DNA of 64,000 nucleotides, taken from the NCBI GenBank assembly GCA_937903135.1, contig CALDAH010000024.1, forward strand, positions 1 to 64,000, read 5' to 3'. Under the pieces are notes generated by a model, which was not told where the DNA came from, ran no database searches, and worked only from the letters and a program-made list of their open reading frames with translations. How positions within the stretch are numbered: the stretch's first letter is position 1; every line of letters starts with the position of its first letter. Source of the stretch: an uncultured Alphaproteobacteria bacterium (GTDB lineage Bacteria > Pseudomonadota > Alphaproteobacteria > Rs-D84). The position numbers and the translations under genes are program-made. Below are positions 15,877 to 23,536 of this stretch, piece after piece.

Positions 15877-16066
15877 GACGTTGAGATTTTCAATGTCGGG
15901 GTGTGGAAACCCTTATCAAAGCGTCCGGGAACGGATGTAAAAACAACTCCTGCTGAAGCCGGCGGGAGGGTCGCCTAATAATATTTATATAAAATAAGCG
16001 ACACAATTCTTTGATATTGTTTCCAACCTCCTGCCGCCCTTAGAAATAATGGCGGTTTAAGTTTTT
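15877..16066 (+). promoter_or_regulatory. Riboswitch-like attenuator leader of unknown class
   Basis: A leader of about 190 nt precedes the small Cys-rich genes. Fixed hairpins are GACGTTGA/TCAATGTC (15877-15897) and CGTCCG/CGGATG with a GGAA tetraloop (15922-15937). The segment GCGGGAG (15962-15968) can pair with the upstream CTCCTGC (15947-15953). Alternatively CGGCGGGAGG (15960-15969) forms a 10-bp helix with CCTCCTGCCG (16027-16036), enclosing two hairpins (GTCGC/GCGAC and ACAAT/ATTGT). The end of that second partner, CCGCC (16034-16038), can instead pair with GGCGG (16051-16055), which is followed by TTTAAGTTTTTT. These three mutually exclusive helices give an anti-antiterminator, antiterminator and terminator arrangement. 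The aptamer part matches no riboswitch I recognise. Confidence 0.6.
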
Positions 16067-16067
16067 T
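16034..16067 (+). terminator. Conditional terminator of the attenuator-like leader
   Basis: A five-base-pair stem CCGCC/GGCGG with a 12-base loop is followed by an interrupted T run. The stem is short, so termination would depend on release of 16034-16036 from the competing upstream helix. Confidence 0.5.
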
Positions 16068-16086
16068 AATCGGATGGAGTAAAAAA

Positions 16087-16458
16087 ATGACCAAAGGAAA
16101 AATAATGGCGACCGCGACGGCGATTCTATTGTGCGCCGGGGGACGATCATATGCGGATTTTCCAATGTATACACCGGATGGGCGCGAGTGTTATACAAGT
16201 GAACACGCATCTGTTATCTGCGCCGCGGGGACAGAGCTGTGCCCGCAACTCGTATATAAATGTCCCGATGGCTGGTCCATGTCACGGTCGAAAATATGCA
16301 CACGCGGTGAATATTATTCAACCGACACAAAGGGATATTTATCCACAAAATACGGCACATGCGACGCCGAGCTGGTCATGGGCGAGACCTGCTATACAAT
16401 TGAACAGCCCAGTTCTTCGGGGCTGGTCCGGTGCTTTGGTTGTCCGAATAAAATGTAA
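16087..16458 (+). CDS. Small Cys-rich exported protein 1
   Basis: A 123-residue protein that I do not recognise. It starts with a signal peptide (KGKIMATATAILLCAGGRSYA, cleavage expected after YADF or just before), and the mature part has nine cysteines (RECY, VICAAG, ELCP, YKCPDG, KICTRG, GTCD, ETCY, VRCFGC). This pattern suggests a disulfide-bonded periplasmic or surface protein. GGAG lies eight bases before the ATG. It sits immediately behind the attenuator-like leader and its TAA is followed directly by the next ATG, so the two small genes form an operon. Confidence 0.7.
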   Translation: MTKGKIMATATAILLCAGGRSYADFPMYTPDGRECYTSEHASVICAAGTELCPQLVYKCPDGWSMSRSKICTRGEYYSTDTKGYLSTKYGTCDAELVMGETCYTIEQPSSSGLVRCFGCPNKM

Positions 16459-16728
16459 ATGGGGGCGATGATGAGGAAAGCAATTTTACTGTTTATAATT
16501 ATTTTAACGAATACATCGGCATATGCGGCCTGCACGTCCGAGGGGACGTCGTATTACGCCTGTAAACCGGGATATTATTTATCGGGGGGAAACTGTATTG
16601 CATGTCCCGATGGCGGAACGTCGGCAGATAGAAATAATACCGGCATCGGGGCGTGTTATCTGCCGGCCGGAACAACGGGCAGTGATACAACCGGCAAATA
16701 CAGTCATACGGCCGATTGCTATTATTAA
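16459..16728 (+). CDS. Small Cys-rich exported protein 2
   Basis: An 89-residue protein (85 or 86 if it starts at the ATG at 16471 or 16468, which sits better behind GGGGGC). It has an N-terminal signal peptide (AILLFIIILTNTSAYA) and six cysteines in the mature part. The segment GYYLSGGNCIACPDGG resembles short disulfide-knot repeats of the GYYL..G.C..CP.G type, and the same motif recurs in the 352-residue protein at 49.7-50.8 kb. Its stop codon nearly touches the stop of the convergent kinase-like gene. Function unknown. Confidence 0.7.
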   Translation: MGAMMRKAILLFIIILTNTSAYAACTSEGTSYYACKPGYYLSGGNCIACPDGGTSADRNNTGIGACYLPAGTTGSDTTGKYSHTADCYY

Positions 16729-17475
16729 TTATTTGGTTTTGTTTTTTATATAATCGTTATACAGGCGCGAATATACAATAATGGTTTTTAGCATAATATT
16801 ACCCGCGCCGCGATTGTTCATAAAACGAAACGCGCCCATAATATCCCCGGTCCAGTCACAGAATTCCGCGCTTTCCCAGTCCAGGAATGCTGCAATTTCC
16901 CCGGTGGATTGGTTAATAATGAAATTACCGCCGATATCACCGTGATACCATCCGCGCATATATCCGGGCGTTTCACCTGCCGGAATATACGGCCGCAGTG
17001 CCGCCGGATTGCAGTTGCCAAGTGCGAATATAAATTCGGCCAGATCTTTTGCGATTTTATCCGAATGCTGGCGTAATATTTTACGTGGTGTATCCTGCAC
17101 TGTTTTGCCACGTATAAATTCGTATTTTAATACATCCCGGCCGTTAAATGACAACAGTTCCATATCAGGCAATTTTATCGGTGAATATTTACGAAATGCG
17201 TCCGCGTATAGCTTTTCACGGGCCGGACTGCCGGCGCGTGCGTCAACCAGCGGGAATTTATATGCGATTTTATCGCTAATTACTACGATTATTTTTTTCA
17301 TACCGCCATGGCCCTGGTATGTGCGAACGCGTGGTCGGGCAATACCTGAATCCCGTTTGGCAAATTCAATATATGGCTTTATATCAAACGTTAATCGCAT
17401 GCGTATGCGATGACGAATTCGTTTATTCGGAATGCACCCGCATATTATATTGCTAATAAATTTTTTTAATGCCAT
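16729..17475 (-). CDS. APH-like phosphotransferase, possibly envelope-related
   Basis: A 248-residue protein with a kinase-like catalytic loop YHGDIGGNFII and a downstream metal-binding segment FLDWESAEFCDW, typical of the aminoglycoside-phosphotransferase/LPS-kinase fold. The N-terminus is basic (NKRIRHRIRMRL), as in proteins that associate with membranes or LPS precursors. An APH-type sugar or lipid kinase for envelope glycans is plausible but not shown. It is a separate gene, convergent with the Cys-rich pair and followed upstream by a YIP1-like gene. Confidence 0.65.
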   Translation of the reverse strand: MALKKFISNIICGCIPNKRIRHRIRMRLTFDIKPYIEFAKRDSGIARPRVRTYQGHGGMKKIIVVISDKIAYKFPLVDARAGSPAREKLYADAFRKYSPIKLPDMELLSFNGRDVLKYEFIRGKTVQDTPRKILRQHSDKIAKDLAEFIFALGNCNPAALRPYIPAGETPGYMRGWYHGDIGGNFIINQSTGEIAAFLDWESAEFCDWTGDIMGAFRFMNNRGAGNIMLKTIIVYSRLYNDYIKNKTK

Positions 17476-17534
17476 ATATCATCCCTGTGGTTTATTTATA
17501 AAAAGTATAGGTATGGCCGGATATGTTGTCAAAT

Positions 17535-17564
17535 AAAAAAGGCCGGCAATCACCGGCCTTTTTA
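17535..17564. terminator. Terminator with GGCCGG core
   Basis: AAAAGGCCGG and CCGGCCTTTT enclose CAATCA, with A and T runs on each side. It lies just past the end of the YIP1-like gene. Confidence 0.8.
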
Positions 17565-17574
17565 ATGATTTCTT

Positions 17575-18171
17575 TTATAACAAACACGCCAGTGTCGCGT
17601 TGGTATTTTTCAGCATAAACCAACCGATACGGTAATCTGTTACGTAAACTGTTGCGATAAACAAAGCGATAATGCCGATAACGATAATAACATTACTTTT
17701 TTTCCCGCGCATGCAATAAACAGATATATTATAGAACAAGAATAATATATATGCATCCACCGCGATACTGATTATCCACATAGACGTGCAGTTAAACGCC
17801 AGCGCATTTAAAACCAATATCACCGGATAGATAAAGAATACCGACGCAAGTCCCTTAATTGCGATTTCCCAATCACGTTCGCCGCCCGTGATTTCAGATA
17901 CCAGCATTAATAGCCCGCCCATTAAAAACAGTAACGCGACTGCCAGTACCGGGACAATAATTATCGCGGTAAATATTGCACCGATCGTAATCGTTGCCCC
18001 GCCGATCAGGCGCAGCAATAGCACCAGCCCCCCGCCAAGCAACCCGTACATAAACGCCTTAAGCATCGCTTCTTCCATATTACCGTCGGCGACAATTTTT
18101 GTAAAATAACGTTTCGGATTTATGATTATATCCCTGATATGGGAAAATGTATTTTTTAATGCTTTCTTCAT
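17575..18171 (-). CDS. YIP1-domain inner-membrane protein
   Basis: A 198-residue integral membrane protein with a short cytosolic N-terminus containing the family-like DIIINPKRYFTKI stretch, then about five hydrophobic helices (residues 40-180). The layout fits the bacterial Yip1 domain family, whose role is not established. It is transcribed divergently from der with about 65 bases between. Confidence 0.65.
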   Translation of the reverse strand: MKKALKNTFSHIRDIIINPKRYFTKIVADGNMEEAMLKAFMYGLLGGGLVLLLRLIGGATITIGAIFTAIIIVPVLAVALLFLMGGLLMLVSEITGGERDWEIAIKGLASVFFIYPVILVLNALAFNCTSMWIISIAVDAYILFLFYNISVYCMRGKKSNVIIVIGIIALFIATVYVTDYRIGWFMLKNTNATLACLL

Positions 18172-18236
18172 TTTGTCGCCTTTATTTGATTATTTATATT
18201 TTTGCTTTATAATTATAAAAAATCAATGGAAAAATA

Positions 18237-19571
18237 ATGATGAAAGTAATAATTGCCGGACGACCCAATACTGGGAAATCTACACTTTTTAACGCTTTAA
18301 CCGGGACGCGTGATGCACTTGTTCACGATCGTCCGGGGGTTACGCGTGATACTCTATCGGGCATGTTTTGCAATCGGCCCTATGAATTAACAGATACGGC
18401 GGGCCTGGAACGGGCGAAATCTGGGATCGCAATGGATTCAACAAATATGGCCGTCGGTGCAATTGAACGCGCGGATGCGGTGCTGTTTGTTGTTGATGGT
18501 CGCGTTGGCCTTATGGCCGAGGATTTGGACTGGGCACGATTAATTCGCCGTAAAACAAAAGCGCCCGTATTGTTATTGGTAAACAAGGCGGAATCCGAAA
18601 AAAGACTCGGCAACGTTCATGATTTTTATAAGTTGGGCTTTGGCGCGCCGAACAAAATATCGGCGGAACATAAATCTGGCTTTGATGCGATATATGATTT
18701 TTTGGATAATATCGCAGGTGACGCGCTGTTAAATAACGATGATGCGGCCGTGCCCGATTCGCGACTGCGTATTGCGATTTTGGGACAACCGAATGTCGGA
18801 AAATCCACGTTCGTAAATCGCGTCCTGGGTCAGACACGCCAGATTGTAAAGGATGCACCCGGTATAACCCGCGATACAGTTAAAATTCCGGCGCACTTTT
18901 ACGGCCGTGATATTATTTTAATGGATACCGCCGGCCTGCGGCGCAAGGCGGGGGTAACCGACGACGTGGAAACGCTGTCCGCGCTAAAATCGTTGGATGC
19001 GATTGAAAAATCAGATGTTGTTATATTAATGGTTGATGCCACGCGCAATATTGAAAACCAGGCACTTGGGATTGCCGCACGTGTATATAACGCGGGCAAG
19101 ATTTTATGCGTCGCGCTAAACAAATGGGATTTGGTCGAACCGGCGATCCGTGATGAAAAGCTGCTGCGGCTGAAACATCAATTTACCAATTCTTTTCATC
19201 AGATAATAAAACCGATGATTTTGGCTGTATCCGCAGAAACCGGCACAGGTGTTCAGAATATGTTCCGGCGAATATACGAACAGTGGGATATATCATCTGC
19301 ATCTGTCCCGACAAGTTTGGTAAACAGAATTGTCGAACGACTGGTATCCGAACGTCAGCCGCCGATGTCCCGGCTTAAACGCCCGATGAAGATAAAGTTC
19401 GCCCGTCAAACGGGTCGCCATCCGATGCGAATAACAATTAACGTCGGCGGTGCATCAGATATCCCGGAATCATATACGCGATACCTGCGCCGGGGAATTG
19501 CGACGGCGTTAAAATGGGAACACCTCCCTGTTGTAATTGAATATGAAAAGTCTGATAATCCGTATGATTAA
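18237..19571 (+). CDS. der: Ribosome assembly GTPase Der (EngA)
   Basis: Der is an essential GTPase with two tandem G domains that acts in 50S subunit maturation. The first P-loop is GRPNTGKST (about residues 8-16) with DTAG at about 53-56. The second is GQPNVGKST (about 181-189) with DTAGLRRKAG and NKWD. The C-terminal KH-like domain follows (about 350-444). The length of 444 residues is typical. The start may be either of two adjacent ATG codons. In E. coli der follows yfgM-bamB; here those two genes are 2 kb downstream with porin-rpoH inserted on the other strand. Confidence 0.97.
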   Translation: MMKVIIAGRPNTGKSTLFNALTGTRDALVHDRPGVTRDTLSGMFCNRPYELTDTAGLERAKSGIAMDSTNMAVGAIERADAVLFVVDGRVGLMAEDLDWARLIRRKTKAPVLLLVNKAESEKRLGNVHDFYKLGFGAPNKISAEHKSGFDAIYDFLDNIAGDALLNNDDAAVPDSRLRIAILGQPNVGKSTFVNRVLGQTRQIVKDAPGITRDTVKIPAHFYGRDIILMDTAGLRRKAGVTDDVETLSALKSLDAIEKSDVVILMVDATRNIENQALGIAARVYNAGKILCVALNKWDLVEPAIRDEKLLRLKHQFTNSFHQIIKPMILAVSAETGTGVQNMFRRIYEQWDISSASVPTSLVNRIVERLVSERQPPMSRLKRPMKIKFARQTGRHPMRITINVGGASDIPESYTRYLRRGIATALKWEHLPVVIEYEKSDNPYD

Positions 19572-19604
19572 TATGAAAATGTTAATCATACTCTATCCGT
19601 CACG

Positions 19605-19630
19605 AATCCCCGCGCCCCGCGGGGATTTTT
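19605..19630. terminator. Bidirectional terminator between der and porin
   Basis: The perfect 10-bp arms AATCCCCGCG and CGCGGGGATT enclose CCC and are followed by a T run. It serves convergent der and the porin gene. Confidence 0.85.
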
Positions 19631-19635
19631 ATATT

Positions 19636-20655
19636 CTAAAACGATATACGCATCGCGGTTGATATAAACGGTGTATCGGTGCTGATCCCGATAGATATCC
19701 ATCCGTCTATGTTTTCGCTGTATTTATATCGCAGTGATCCGATAACGGTATGATCGGTATAATTCTGAATATCGCTGTGCCATATTCCCGTATCGGTATA
19801 CAAATACGACAGCGATACACTGTATTTTAATAAATCATAGCTAACGCCGGTCCCGGCGGCAATTCCGTCCCCGGTCCGTCCGATCGGATTTTGATCATAA
19901 ATTGCCCGGCCTGTTATGGCGAAAATCCAGCTGTTATATTGCAGGTTCAGCCCGGCCGATATCTGTGCCCGCCAATCGGCCGTAACATTCGGTGCATATT
20001 GATCGGCATTAAAATTATCAGGGGAATCCATAAATGATGCCCCGAGTGCGAATGCCGTTTTTAATTTTCCGGCGGATTGGCGAATTTTTAATCCGGCATC
20101 AATCGCATAGTTAAAATCATCGGTTATCCCGGCAAACGATATCCCGTATTGCACCGGCCCGGTCGGCAGCGTCGCCAGATTTAATCGTATGGACTGATCG
20201 CCCGAGTCCAGCGTCGTATCACCAATCACAGGGCCGTTCGGCGATATCTTTTTATAAAACAGCGGCGTATCATTTATTCGCATTCCCCCGACGTCCGGCA
20301 GCCCCAGGCCCAGCTTCCCGGCAATAGATTCGGTTAGCCCTAGTTCCATGCGGCCATATCTGCGGTTTTCATATAACAAAAACGCATCATCTATGTATTC
20401 GTCGTCGTCAACGGTCTGGGCATCAATTGCGTATACCGCGCCAATCGTTTGACCGGATGCCGGGGCATAGTTTAATTGTCCGCGCAGCCGCCAGTCGCCT
20501 AAAAAATCAGGCTTTTCAAAATCCGGCTCAATAATTCCGGCCGTCCCGTGACCGGTAATTCGCATTCCAAAACGCCCGTGGTTATATCGCCATGCGCTGG
20601 CATCGGTGGCGTATAATATCGCGATTACTGAAATGGCAATATATTTTATTTTCAT
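19636..20655 (-). CDS. Outer-membrane porin-like beta-barrel protein
   Basis: A 339-residue exported protein. A clear signal peptide (IKYIAISVIAILYATDASA) precedes alternating amphipathic strands, and the chain ends in the outer-membrane signature MRISF with a terminal phenylalanine. Segments such as RLRGQLNYAPASGQTIGAVYAID and GRMELGLTES resemble Gram-negative general porins. The ATG at 20655 is preceded by GAGAGGAAAAATA and lies one base after the rpoH stop, so it may be co-transcribed with rpoH. Confidence 0.8.
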   Translation of the reverse strand: MKIKYIAISVIAILYATDASAWRYNHGRFGMRITGHGTAGIIEPDFEKPDFLGDWRLRGQLNYAPASGQTIGAVYAIDAQTVDDDEYIDDAFLLYENRRYGRMELGLTESIAGKLGLGLPDVGGMRINDTPLFYKKISPNGPVIGDTTLDSGDQSIRLNLATLPTGPVQYGISFAGITDDFNYAIDAGLKIRQSAGKLKTAFALGASFMDSPDNFNADQYAPNVTADWRAQISAGLNLQYNSWIFAITGRAIYDQNPIGRTGDGIAAGTGVSYDLLKYSVSLSYLYTDTGIWHSDIQNYTDHTVIGSLRYKYSENIDGWISIGISTDTPFISTAMRISF

Positions 20656-20656
20656 A

Positions 20657-21571
20657 TTATTTTTCCTCTCCGGCATCGGCCAGTATCGCATTGCGCAGTT
20701 TATTAAATGCCCGTTCTTCTATTTGTCGGACGCGTTCACGGGATATTCCGTATTTTTGTGATAACGCCTCAAGCGTCATTACCGGATCGTGCAGCCGCCG
20801 GGCGGATAAAATGTCGCGGTCGCGTTCAGGCAGCTCTGCTAAATGCCGCCGCAGCAGTTCGTATCCGCGGCGACGAAATTCAATCCGTTCGGCAGTGTCT
20901 GCGATATCATGCTTTGTATCGGCCAGGTTTGATAAAATATCCTGTGAATCGCCATCGTTTGTCGCCGGTGCGTTTAACGATACGTCACGTGCCCCGATCC
21001 GCGTTGCCATGCGACGAACGTCGTTTTCAGGAACATCTAAGTATTCTGCGATCTGATGTGTTTGATCATCCGATAGGTTATTGTCCAAAATCCCCAATGC
21101 ACGCTTTGCCCGGGCCAGGTTGAAAAATACGCGTTTCTGATTCGCCGATGTTCCAATTTTAACAATTGACCAGTTATTAAGTATGGTTTCATAAATCTCG
21201 GCCTTGATCCAAAACATCGCGTACGTAGAGAAACGAAATCCCTTTTCCGGGTCAAATTTCTGCAGTGCCTGCATTAATCCCATATTACCGCTGGCGATTA
21301 AATCACCGACGGGAACGCCATAGTTTTTAAAATCGTACGCAACCGATACAACCAGTCGCAGATGACTCGCGATTAGCTTTTCAGCGGCGTCGGAATCTTG
21401 TTGTTTAACCCATTGACTGGCGTATTCATATTCTTGTTCGGCGGTTAATACCGGGAATTTTTGAATTGTTTGAATATATTGGGCCAAACCGGATTCATCA
21501 CTAACCCCGCGGGCCGCAACCAGGCTGGTATTTTGTGTCGCCGGTAAAGCGTTCTTGATTTGCTTTTTCAT
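20657..21571 (-). CDS. rpoH: Heat-shock sigma factor RpoH (sigma-32)
   Basis: A 304-residue sigma-70 family factor. Region 2 carries GDLIASGNMGLMQALQKFDPEKGFRFSTYAMFWIKAEI. The RpoH box is QKRVFFNLARAK, which distinguishes it from RpoD. Region 4 has the helix-turn-helix MTLEALSQKYGISRERVRQIEERAFNKLR. It directs transcription of chaperone and protease genes under heat or envelope stress. The porin start follows its stop by one base, so it may form a two-gene unit. Confidence 0.95.
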   Translation of the reverse strand: MKKQIKNALPATQNTSLVAARGVSDESGLAQYIQTIQKFPVLTAEQEYEYASQWVKQQDSDAAEKLIASHLRLVVSVAYDFKNYGVPVGDLIASGNMGLMQALQKFDPEKGFRFSTYAMFWIKAEIYETILNNWSIVKIGTSANQKRVFFNLARAKRALGILDNNLSDDQTHQIAEYLDVPENDVRRMATRIGARDVSLNAPATNDGDSQDILSNLADTKHDIADTAERIEFRRRGYELLRRHLAELPERDRDILSARRLHDPVMTLEALSQKYGISRERVRQIEERAFNKLRNAILADAGEEK

Positions 21572-21636
21572 AACTTTTATAGTATAGCAATAAAATAAGA
21601 TTTATCAAGATGCCATATAACAGAGGAGAATTTTCC

Positions 21637-22287
21637 ATGGCCAGTATTTTGGAAAGAAATAAAAAGGTAAAAACACCGAAAAAAACACGCGAAGACTACG
21701 CCGAAGATGCCCTCTATCGCGAGGTCTGGGAAGAGGTTAATAATGAAAAAACTATGCGTTTTATCAGGAAATATTACCGCTATATGATTGCGGCCGCACT
21801 GGTTATACTAATCGCTGCGACGGCTGTTAATATCGGTATTCGTACGCATCGGGCGAATAAGATTGCCGTGGCAACAAATTATGAAAACGCGGTTGTAAAT
21901 ATGGATGCAAATGCATTGGCGGCGATCGGGGATAATTCTAATGGCGCGGCGGGTGATTTGGCATTGTTTCAGTCGTATCTGTTGGATAACGACGCATCCA
22001 AACTGGATCGGTTGGCGAATAACGGTGCAACCCGTGATTTTCGTGATTTGGCAAAAATGCATATCGCAAATCTTCGCGGTGATGATATGTCGGCGACAGA
22101 TCTGGAAAAATATTTATCGTCGCTGGATACAAAAAAATCACCGTATTATTACAGCAGTCGCCTGTTGATTGCCCAGAAGTATTTAGCCGAAGGTAACCGC
22201 GCGGCTGCAAATAAATGGCTGGATAAGATTTTATCGGACAAAGACGCGCCGGCAATGATATCTGCGGCGGCAACGACACTTAAATAA
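21637..22287 (+). CDS. YfgM-like membrane-anchored TPR protein
   Basis: A 216-residue protein with a cytosolic N-terminal tail, one transmembrane helix (about residues 48-68, YMIAAALVILIAATAVNIGI) and a periplasmic helical domain of the TPR_21 type. YfgM proteins are ancillary factors of the Sec translocon and envelope biogenesis, and usually sit directly before bamB, as here. The ATG at 21637 follows GAGGAGA; an in-frame ATG at 21610 lacks such a site. Confidence 0.75.
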   Translation: MASILERNKKVKTPKKTREDYAEDALYREVWEEVNNEKTMRFIRKYYRYMIAAALVILIAATAVNIGIRTHRANKIAVATNYENAVVNMDANALAAIGDNSNGAAGDLALFQSYLLDNDASKLDRLANNGATRDFRDLAKMHIANLRGDDMSATDLEKYLSSLDTKKSPYYYSSRLLIAQKYLAEGNRAAANKWLDKILSDKDAPAMISAAATTLK

Positions 22288-22305
22288 TAAAAAAGGGTAA
22301 AATAA

Positions 22306-23031
22306 ATGCGTAAAATTGCGTGCTTTATCGGATGTATTTTATTTTTATCGGCATGTGATAAACACGATCCGATATTACCGGGCGTTCGTACCGCAATTTT
22401 TGATGCCGGCAGTGTAACTGTTCTGCACGAAAACGTTCCCGATTTACCCGAAACCATAGATAACCCTGCCCCGGCGGCGTGTCCGTATCGTCAGGATTCG
22501 TCTAATGTAATCTGGCGCGGGGATAAAAAAATTTTCAGCGGCTTCCCGACCAGTAACTCGGTAAAAAGCGACCAGAGTCCCGTATGCAGCGGCCGATATG
22601 TTTACGCCGGGCTAACCACCGGTGAATTGGTTAAGGTAAACGGCCAGACGCGTCAGATCGTATGGATCGCGGATATTTATCGGGCAAGTAATTTAACCGG
22701 CGGGGCATCTGTTTTGGATATTGTCGCGCCAATCGTTCTGCGTGGTGATTATGTATATGCCGGCAGTATTGGGGATGCGTTTTGCAAAATAAACGCGGGT
22801 AATGGCGCAAAAAAATGGTGCGCGGATATCGGTACGGCCATGCCGTTTATTGTCGCCGATAACGTGGTGTTTGTCGCAGGGGTGGATAACCACCTGTATG
22901 CGCTGCGCGTGCGCGATGGCGTTGCATATTGGCGTGCCCCGATAAAAAATCAGGCGGCCCCGCGATATGAAAACAAAATTATATCCGTCGGCACACAGAA
23001 ATTTAATGCCGAAAACGGGTCAGAGATATAA
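22306..23031 (+). CDS. bamB: BamB-like outer-membrane assembly lipoprotein, short form
   Basis: A 241-residue lipoprotein. The signal peptide ends in a lipobox (LFLSAC), and PQQ-propeller blade motifs follow (YVYAGLTTGELVKVNGQTRQIVW, YVYAGSIGDAFCKINAGNGAKKW, VVFVAGVDNHLYALRVRDGVAYW). BamB scaffolds the BAM complex that inserts outer-membrane proteins. Usual BamB has eight blades and about 370-450 residues; this one has room for about half of that. It ends just before a terminator, so it is short by its own stop codon rather than by the window edge. Confidence 0.75.
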   Translation: MRKIACFIGCILFLSACDKHDPILPGVRTAIFDAGSVTVLHENVPDLPETIDNPAPAACPYRQDSSNVIWRGDKKIFSGFPTSNSVKSDQSPVCSGRYVYAGLTTGELVKVNGQTRQIVWIADIYRASNLTGGASVLDIVAPIVLRGDYVYAGSIGDAFCKINAGNGAKKWCADIGTAMPFIVADNVVFVAGVDNHLYALRVRDGVAYWRAPIKNQAAPRYENKIISVGTQKFNAENGSEI

Positions 23032-23033
23032 AT

Positions 23034-23062
23034 AAAAATACCGGCATTTGCCGGTGTTTTTA
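23034..23062. terminator. Terminator with ACCGGCA core
   Basis: ACCGGCA and TGCCGGT form the stem, with an A run before and TTTTTATT after. It serves convergent bamB and sspB. Confidence 0.8.
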
Positions 23063-23068
23063 TTTATT

Positions 23069-23536
23069 TTATTTATTACGATTTTTGCGAAACTCATCCA
23101 ATGAAACCACGCGGCCCGGATCGGATATACTGCTCGGTTTTTCATCCAGCGGCAATTCCATGTCATTATCCGCCGCCGCACTTTGGTTTTTCGGGTGAAA
23201 TGACAGCATAAAATCAACAGACGGATCTTTGAATTCAACCAGTGCTGAAAACGGTACGCGTATAAAAAACGGGCGGCCGTCAAATGTTAATTGAACACCG
23301 AATTCTTTGTCCGATACATGCAGATTATTGTATGAATACTGCAATACAATTGTCATTATATCCGGGTATCGTATACGCAGAAAATCAGGTAAAACAACGC
23401 CCGTGTCACGTGTTTTAAATGTAATAAAAAAATGTGTCCCATCGCCAAGTCCATTAAACTGGGCATGAACCAGCGCATCTTTTACCACGGATTTTAATGC
23501 GTTATCTAGTAATGTTTGGTAATCAATCTTGCTCAT
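23069..23536 (-). CDS. sspB: SspB-type ClpXP adaptor
   Basis: A protein of about 155 residues that matches alphaproteobacterial SspB, which tethers ssrA-tagged and other substrates to ClpXP. The N-terminal helix IDYQTLLDNALKSVVKDAL and strands THFFITFKTRDTGVVLPDFLR and MTIVLQYSYNNL form the SspB fold. A flexible tail with VVSLDEFRKNR provides the ClpX-binding type of C-terminus. The ATG at 23536 lies inside the end of recF, a 14-base overlap that indicates coupled translation. Confidence 0.85.
   Translation of the reverse strand: MSKIDYQTLLDNALKSVVKDALVHAQFNGLGDGTHFFITFKTRDTGVVLPDFLRIRYPDIMTIVLQYSYNNLHVSDKEFGVQLTFDGRPFFIRVPFSALVEFKDPSVDFMLSFHPKNQSAAADNDMELPLDEKPSSISDPGRVVSLDEFRKNRNK

Noticed and set aside
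16339..16347. A perfect DnaA box TTATCCACA
   Set aside because: It is a single copy inside a coding gene with no neighbouring boxes or AT-rich unwinding element, so no origin is called.
22306..23068. A frameshift truncating bamB
   Set aside because: The bases after the stop form a terminator and then the end of sspB, so there is no room for a continuation in another frame.
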